A DNA stretch of 64,000 nucleotides, taken from NCBI RefSeq assembly GCF_039880525.1, contig NZ_CP156989.1, positions 2,542,001 through 2,606,000 of the forward strand. Reading direction: 5' to 3'. The first letter of the stretch is position 1. Each line of letters starts with the position of its first letter. Made by a program: the position numbers and the translations under genes. Source of the DNA: Agrococcus sp. ProA11 (GTDB taxonomy: Bacteria > Actinomycetota > Actinomycetes > Actinomycetales > Microbacteriaceae). The notes beneath the pieces were generated by a model. It had not been told where the DNA came from. It ran no database searches and saw only the letters and a program-made list of their open reading frames with translations. This document shows positions 60,406-64,000 of this stretch, in pieces.

Positions 60406-61128
60406 TCACTCGCGCGCTGCTGGCTCCCCAGCCGGGGGCTCCGCTGCCGGCACCGTCTGCTCACGCAGGAAGTACGCGCCCAGCGCGCCGGCGAGACCCG
60501 CGAACACCACCACCGAGTAGATGGCCAGGCCGAGCCGCACGAACTTGGCGAACGGGTCGCCGGCGGTGATGCCGGAGCCCGTGATGGTGGCGATCGCCGC
60601 CTCGAAGAGGGCGGTCGTGAAGTCGTCGTGCGACTCCATCGCGTACAGCAGCTGGCCGGAGGCGAGGATGACGACGAGCGTCACGGCGGCCAGCCAGCCG
60701 ATGCGGCTCGAGAGCAGGCGGCCCGCCGAGCGCGAGCCGCGCACCCCTGCCGAGAGGATGCCGCCCACGCGGGCGAACCGCGCGATCCGCAGCATCCGCA
60801 CGGCCTGCAGCGCGCGGAAGAAGCGCAGGAACGGGATCGCGAGGAACAGCAGCTGCCACCAGTTGCGCCGCCAGAACGCGGCCTGGAACCGCGCGACCCA
60901 TGCGCGCAGCACGAACTCGGCGACGAAGCATGCCCAGAGCACCCACCCCGCGACGCTCAGCAGCCTCGCCCAGCCTGGCTCGTCGACGAGCAGCTGGCCG
61001 AGCACGACGAAGAGGAACAGCACGCCCAGGTAGCCCATCGGGCGATCGAGCCGCGCGGCGAGCGCCTCGGCGGCGACGAGCTGGTCGGGCATCGAACGAC
61101 GGGCACCGTTCTCGTTGCGTGCATGCAT
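60406..61128 (-). CDS. voltage-gated-channel-like membrane protein with altered filter
   Basis: 240 residues. About six hydrophobic segments; RFFRALQAVRMLRIARFARV resembles the arginine-bearing S4 voltage sensor of one-domain K+ channels. The pore region reads ATITGSGITAGD, where a K+ channel would have TVGYGD, so the filter is not canonical. C-terminal 20 residues are Pro/Ala/Glu-rich. It may be an ion channel of other selectivity or a membrane sensor. GGAGG Shine-Dalgarno upstream of the ATG. Confidence 0.75.
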   Translation of the reverse strand: MHARNENGARRSMPDQLVAAEALAARLDRPMGYLGVLFLFVVLGQLLVDEPGWARLLSVAGWVLWACFVAEFVLRAWVARFQAAFWRRNWWQLLFLAIPFLRFFRALQAVRMLRIARFARVGGILSAGVRGSRSAGRLLSSRIGWLAAVTLVVILASGQLLYAMESHDDFTTALFEAAIATITGSGITAGDPFAKFVRLGLAIYSVVVFAGLAGALGAYFLREQTVPAAEPPAGEPAARE

Positions 61129-61180
61129 TCCGCCTCCTTGCGTGGCTGACCGTCGCCCTACTCAGAGAAGCGCCGGAACG

Positions 61181-61217
61181 CACGAGGGGCTCCGCCGTCG
61201 TGGCGGAGCCCCTCGTG
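61181..61217 (-). terminator. strong terminator of the HU gene
   Basis: CACGAGGGGCTCCGCC-GTCGT-GGCGGAGCCCCTCGTG, a perfect 16-bp stem. It starts 19 bases after the HU stop. Confidence 0.88.
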
Positions 61218-61235
61218 TGCTGTGTGGTGCAGTGC

Positions 61236-61520
61236 TTACTTGACGGCTGCCTTGAGCTTCGAGCCAGCGGTCAGCTTGACGCGGTGGCCAGCAGCGATCT
61301 GGATCTCTTCGCCCGTCTGCGGGTTGCGGCCCGTGCGAGCCGACGTCTCGGTGCGCTCGGCGCTGAAGAAGCCGGGGATCGAGACCTTGTCGCCGGCGGC
61401 GACGGCCGTCGAGACCTCGTCGAAGAGCGCGTCGAGCACGGCGCTGACCTTTGCCTGCGACAGGTCGGTGGACGCAGCGATCTTCGATGCGAGGGTGGTC
61501 TTGTTGATGGTCTCAGCCAT
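61236..61520 (-). CDS. hup: HU-family nucleoid DNA-binding protein
   Basis: 94 residues. MAETINKTTLASKIAASTDL, VSIPGFFSAERTETSARTGR and NPQTGEEIQIAAG form the helical dimer part and the DNA-binding arm with the prolyl tip (RNPQTG). It bends and packages DNA. Short HU without the long basic tail seen in mycobacterial HupB. GGAGG precedes the ATG; the 185-bp upstream gap is relatively AT-rich and includes CCCGCC-TAGG-GGCGGG (61549-61564) in the leader. Confidence 0.93.
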   Translation of the reverse strand: MAETINKTTLASKIAASTDLSQAKVSAVLDALFDEVSTAVAAGDKVSIPGFFSAERTETSARTGRNPQTGEEIQIAAGHRVKLTAGSKLKAAVK

Positions 61521-61705
61521 GGTGTCCTCCTGGTGGTGGCATGTCCGTCCCGCCTAGGGGCGGGCATTCGCCGGGCCCTGGTGGGGCTCCGACCACCCCC
61601 GAACGTAGCCGCGAGGCCCTGATTCCTCCGGAGAAACACGGCGACACGCCGCGATTTCCGCGTCTTTTCGCGGTTTGCGAACGCTTTTGGGGGACAGATC
61701 GGCCC

Positions 61706-62398
61706 TCAGGGGCGCGAGATGGCGACCCCGGCTGCCAGCCTGCGGGCGCGCAGACGCGACGCCGTGGCGGCTCTGCGCCGCTCGAAGTACGGCAGGAAGA
61801 TGCCGATGAGCGGCCCCACGCCGAAGGCGAAGATGAGCGTGCCGAGCCCCACCGGGCCACCCAGCAGCCAGCCGACCAGCAGTGCACTGCCCTCGATGAG
61901 GGTGCGCACGATCCAGATGCGCCACCCGGTGATGCGCACGAGGCCGGTCATCAGGCCATCGCGCGGACCGGGTCCGAGCTGCGGCGCGATGTAGATGCCG
62001 GTGGCGATCGACAGCAGCAGGATGCTGCCGGCGAGCATCGCGATCTGCCCCCACAGTTCCGTCGGGCTGGGGATGAGCCACAGCCCGAGGTCGGCGGCCG
62101 GCCCGACGAGCACCGCGTTCAGCAGCGTGCCGATGCCCGGGCGCTGCCGCAGCGGGATCCACAGCAGCAGCACGAGGCCCGACACCACGACGGTCGCGGC
62201 GCCGTAGCTCATCGGCAGGTGGTTCGCGATGCCGAGCGACAGCACATCCCAGGGGCCCACCCCGAGCAGCGCCCGCACCAGCAGCGCGAGCGAGATGCCG
62301 TAGAGGAACAGGCCGACCATCAGCTGCGCGACCCGGGCGACGGTGTCGGCGGGCCCGAGCGAGTCGATCGGGAGGAGCAGGTGGCGGATGCGGTGCAC
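61706..62398 (-). CDS. YczE/YyaS/YitT-like membrane protein
   Basis: 230 residues with five to six hydrophobic segments. VARVAQLMVGLFLYGISLAL, GPWDVLSLGIANHLPMSYGA, GTLLNAVLVGPAADLGL and LGPGPRDGLMTGLVRITGW are the BSU-YczE-type motifs. Function unknown; partner of the divergent MocR regulator as in the known yczR-yczE arrangement. GTG start at 62398. Confidence 0.8.
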   Translation of the reverse strand: MHRIRHLLLPIDSLGPADTVARVAQLMVGLFLYGISLALLVRALLGVGPWDVLSLGIANHLPMSYGAATVVVSGLVLLLWIPLRQRPGIGTLLNAVLVGPAADLGLWLIPSPTELWGQIAMLAGSILLLSIATGIYIAPQLGPGPRDGLMTGLVRITGWRIWIVRTLIEGSALLVGWLLGGPVGLGTLIFAFGVGPLIGIFLPYFERRRAATASRLRARRLAAGVAISRP

Positions 62399-62436
62399 GG
62401 CTCCATTCCATCGCGTCCGGCGAACCGCCGGGCGGA

Positions 62437-62454
62437 CCACTGCTGCAGAAGTGG
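62437..62454. promoter_or_regulatory. possible MocR operator
   Basis: CCACTGCTGCAGAAGTGG, palindromic at 16 of 18 positions, in the 94-bp divergent promoter. TCCACT recurs at 62469-62474, so a direct-repeat arrangement of half sites is also possible. Confidence 0.45.
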
Positions 62455-62492
62455 CTCGCGCATCCCGGTCCACTCTCGGGCACCATGGGTGC

Positions 62493-63917
62493 ATGGCATC
62501 CCGGCTCGGCACCCACCTGGGTGAATGGCAGGCGACGACGCACCTCGCGCAGTCGCTCGCCGACCGCATCCGCATGCTGCTGCTCGACGGGCGGATCACC
62601 GTCGGCGAGCGGCTGCCGAGCGAGCGCGCCCTCGCCGCCGAGCTGGGTCGCTCGCGCGCGACGATCGCGCGCGCCTACGAGCTGCTCGAGTCGAGGGGCT
62701 ACGTCGCCCGCACGCACGGCTCCGGCACCCGCGCCGCGCTGCCGGCCCAGCGCATCCACCGACCCGCCGCCGCCGATGACGACACGATCGACTTCACCAT
62801 CGCCTCGGTCGGCTCCACCCCCGGCCTGCATGCCGCCACGGTGCGGGCGCTCGACCGGGTCGCTGGGCTGCTGGGCACGCCCGGCTACTCGCTCGACGGC
62901 CTGCCAGAGCTGCGCGCCCGCATCGCCGCGCGCTACGCGGAGCGTGGGCTGCCGACCGATCCGGAGCAGATCGTCGTGACGAGCGGCGCCATGCATGCGC
63001 TGACGCTCGTGCTCGCCGCATTCGGCGAGCGCGGTCGCGCCGCGCTGGTCGAGCAGCCGTCGTTCCCGCATGCGCTCGAGGCGCTGCGACGCACCGGCCA
63101 TCGGCTGGTGCCGACCCCGGTGGGGCCGGAGGGGCGCGACGGCGACGGCGGGTGGGATGCGGCGCACCTGATCGAGACGCTGCGCACGCAGCGGCCGGCG
63201 CTCGCCTACCTGATCGCCGACTTCCACAACCCGACCGGGGCGACGATGCCGGAGCTCGAGCGGGCCAGGCTCGCCGCGGTCGCGCGCGCCACCGACACGC
63301 TGCTGATCGTCGATGAGACCTGCGCCGAGCTCGACATCGATCGCGGCTGGACGCCGCGACCGTTCGCGGCGCACGGGCCCGCCATCCTGCTCGGCTCGAT
63401 GTCGAAGATCGCCTGGGGCGGCATGCGGATCGGCTGGATCCGTGCCGCGAGCGCGGTGCAGACAGCCCAGCTGCTCGCGGCGCGTCCCTCGATCGACCTC
63501 GGCACCGCGGTGCTGGAGCAGTGCATCGCGATCGAGCTGCTCGACGACATGGAGCCGCTGCTCGCGCGGGCACGCGAGCGCCTCGCCGCCGGGCGCACCG
63601 CGGTCGCCGACGGCGTCGCGGCGCACCTGCCCGGCGTCACCATGCCGCGCGTGCCGGGCGGGCTCGCCGCCTGGGTCGACCTGGGCGGTCCGTGGTCGAC
63701 CGCGCTCTCGCTGGGCGCGCGCGACCGCGGCCTGCTGCTGCCGCCCGGACCCCGCTTCGCGCCCTCCGGCGTGCTCGACCGCTTCGCGCGCATCCCGATC
63801 ACCTGGGAGCCGGATCGCACCGCCGCCGCGATGGCGCGGCTGGGCGACGCGTGGCGCGCGCTGCATGCCGGCGAGCTGCCCGACACGACCAGACTGGCCT
63901 CGGCCGCCGTCGTCTGA
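62493..63917 (+). CDS. MocR-type GntR regulator with aminotransferase domain (YczR-like)
   Basis: 474 residues. GntR winged helix at about 15-85 (ADRIRMLLLDGRITVGERLP, AELGRSRATIARAYELLE, VARTHGSGTRAAL) and a class-I aminotransferase-like domain at about 115-465 with DFHNPTGATMPELE, LLIVDETCAEL and SMSKIAWGG (PLP lysine K305). MocR proteins sense PLP or amino-PLP adducts to control a divergent gene; the YczE-like membrane protein is divergent here. Confidence 0.9.
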   Translation: MASRLGTHLGEWQATTHLAQSLADRIRMLLLDGRITVGERLPSERALAAELGRSRATIARAYELLESRGYVARTHGSGTRAALPAQRIHRPAAADDDTIDFTIASVGSTPGLHAATVRALDRVAGLLGTPGYSLDGLPELRARIAARYAERGLPTDPEQIVVTSGAMHALTLVLAAFGERGRAALVEQPSFPHALEALRRTGHRLVPTPVGPEGRDGDGGWDAAHLIETLRTQRPALAYLIADFHNPTGATMPELERARLAAVARATDTLLIVDETCAELDIDRGWTPRPFAAHGPAILLGSMSKIAWGGMRIGWIRAASAVQTAQLLAARPSIDLGTAVLEQCIAIELLDDMEPLLARARERLAAGRTAVADGVAAHLPGVTMPRVPGGLAAWVDLGGPWSTALSLGARDRGLLLPPGPRFAPSGVLDRFARIPITWEPDRTAAAMARLGDAWRALHAGELPDTTRLASAAVV

Positions 63918-63956
63918 GCCTTGACGGACGCCCGCATCCACGGTTGCGTGATCGGC

Positions 63957-64000
63957 ATGGCTGTCATCGGCTTCCACGCCTCCCACGAGCAGATCCCCCC
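63957..64000 (+). CDS. F420-type LLM-class oxidoreductase, 3' truncated
   Basis: Only 14 codons are inside the window: MAVIGFHASHEQIP. The N-terminus xxIGFHASHEQxP is characteristic of LLM-class F420-dependent proteins and parallels [12 protein letters not shown] of the FGD-like gene at 48227. An in-frame GTG at 63948 may be the true start. The gene continues past the right edge. Confidence 0.6.
   Translation, partial: MAVIGFHASHEQIP

Noticed and set aside
1-64000. tRNA or rRNA genes, insertion sequences, prophage or integrative element
   Set aside because: No cloverleaf, rRNA-like stretch, transposase, integrase or att-like direct repeat was recognised by reading; composition is uniform apart from short promoter patches.

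Overview
The window is a continuous 64 kb stretch of very GC-rich chromosome with dense, short-spaced genes, frequent ATGA and GTGA stop/start overlaps, GTG starts and G/C third codon positions. Gene content (F420-dependent oxidoreductases, fused CopD-CtaG, a YczR/YczE-type pair, LmeA-like protein, actinobacterial HU, one-piece PutA) points to an actinobacterium, most likely Microbacteriaceae (Agrococcus-like). The taxon is an inference from protein style only. No rRNA, tRNA, CRISPR array, prophage or transposase gene was recognised.

Region 1 (1-9646) is deoxyhexose catabolism. The left edge cuts a RhaD-type aldolase/dehydrogenase fusion, followed by rhamnulokinase, an FMN L-lactate dehydrogenase and an FCD-GntR regulator. 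Next come two divergent blocks encoding a complete non-phosphorylative L-fucose route: mutarotase, aldo-keto dehydrogenase, lactonase, fuconate dehydratase, a second dehydrogenase and a diketo-acid hydrolase. Both deoxyhexose routes end in lactate or lactaldehyde, which explains lldD between them.

Region 2 (9662-18320) is a less familiar sugar locus: F6P-aldolase-like transaldolase, ribokinase, RbsD, UTRA-GntR regulator, then a tightly coupled six-gene operon (cupin sugar-phosphate isomerase, FGGY kinase, 2-hydroxyacid dehydrogenase, KDPG-type aldolase, divergent shikimate-dehydrogenase-like protein, phosphotriesterase-like lactonase). Two copies of an identical 12-bp operator-like sequence flank the regulator block. 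The substrate cannot be read from the sequence.

Region 3 (18383-25534) is a ribose-type ABC importer, an L-fucose/D-arabinose isomerase-like protein and an FGGY kinase. A motif of the form TCSGATSTTY recurs upstream of these genes, in the fuconate divergent promoter and upstream of the FCD regulator, suggesting one regulon across regions 1 and 3.

Region 4 (25682-30542) is a tripartite tricarboxylate-type transporter operon with a DHDPS/KDG-type lyase and its own FCD-GntR regulator, with a 22-bp perfect palindrome in the promoter region.

Region 5 (30624-49219) is mixed: a Stealth-type sugar phosphotransferase, a metallophosphoesterase, the dimethylargininase/ornithine aminotransferase pair with a divergent Lrp regulator, Nudix, FAD monooxygenase, MazG-like, carbonic anhydrase, MalY-type lyase, nucleoside hydrolase, VOC and GNAT proteins, a CPBP-like membrane protein, an ABC exporter pair and an FGD-like enzyme. 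Region 6 (49287-64000) holds PutA with a 270-residue disordered N-terminus, a phytoene-desaturase-like oxidoreductase, a thioesterase, TrhO, GNAT, histidine phosphatase, CopD-CtaG, a voltage-channel-like protein, HU, a YczE-like membrane protein with divergent MocR regulator, and the first codons of another F420-type gene at the right edge. Intergenic DNA contains two families of palindromic dispersed repeats, several strong hairpin terminators and one structured gene-free region at 39300-39480 that resembles an untranslated RNA.
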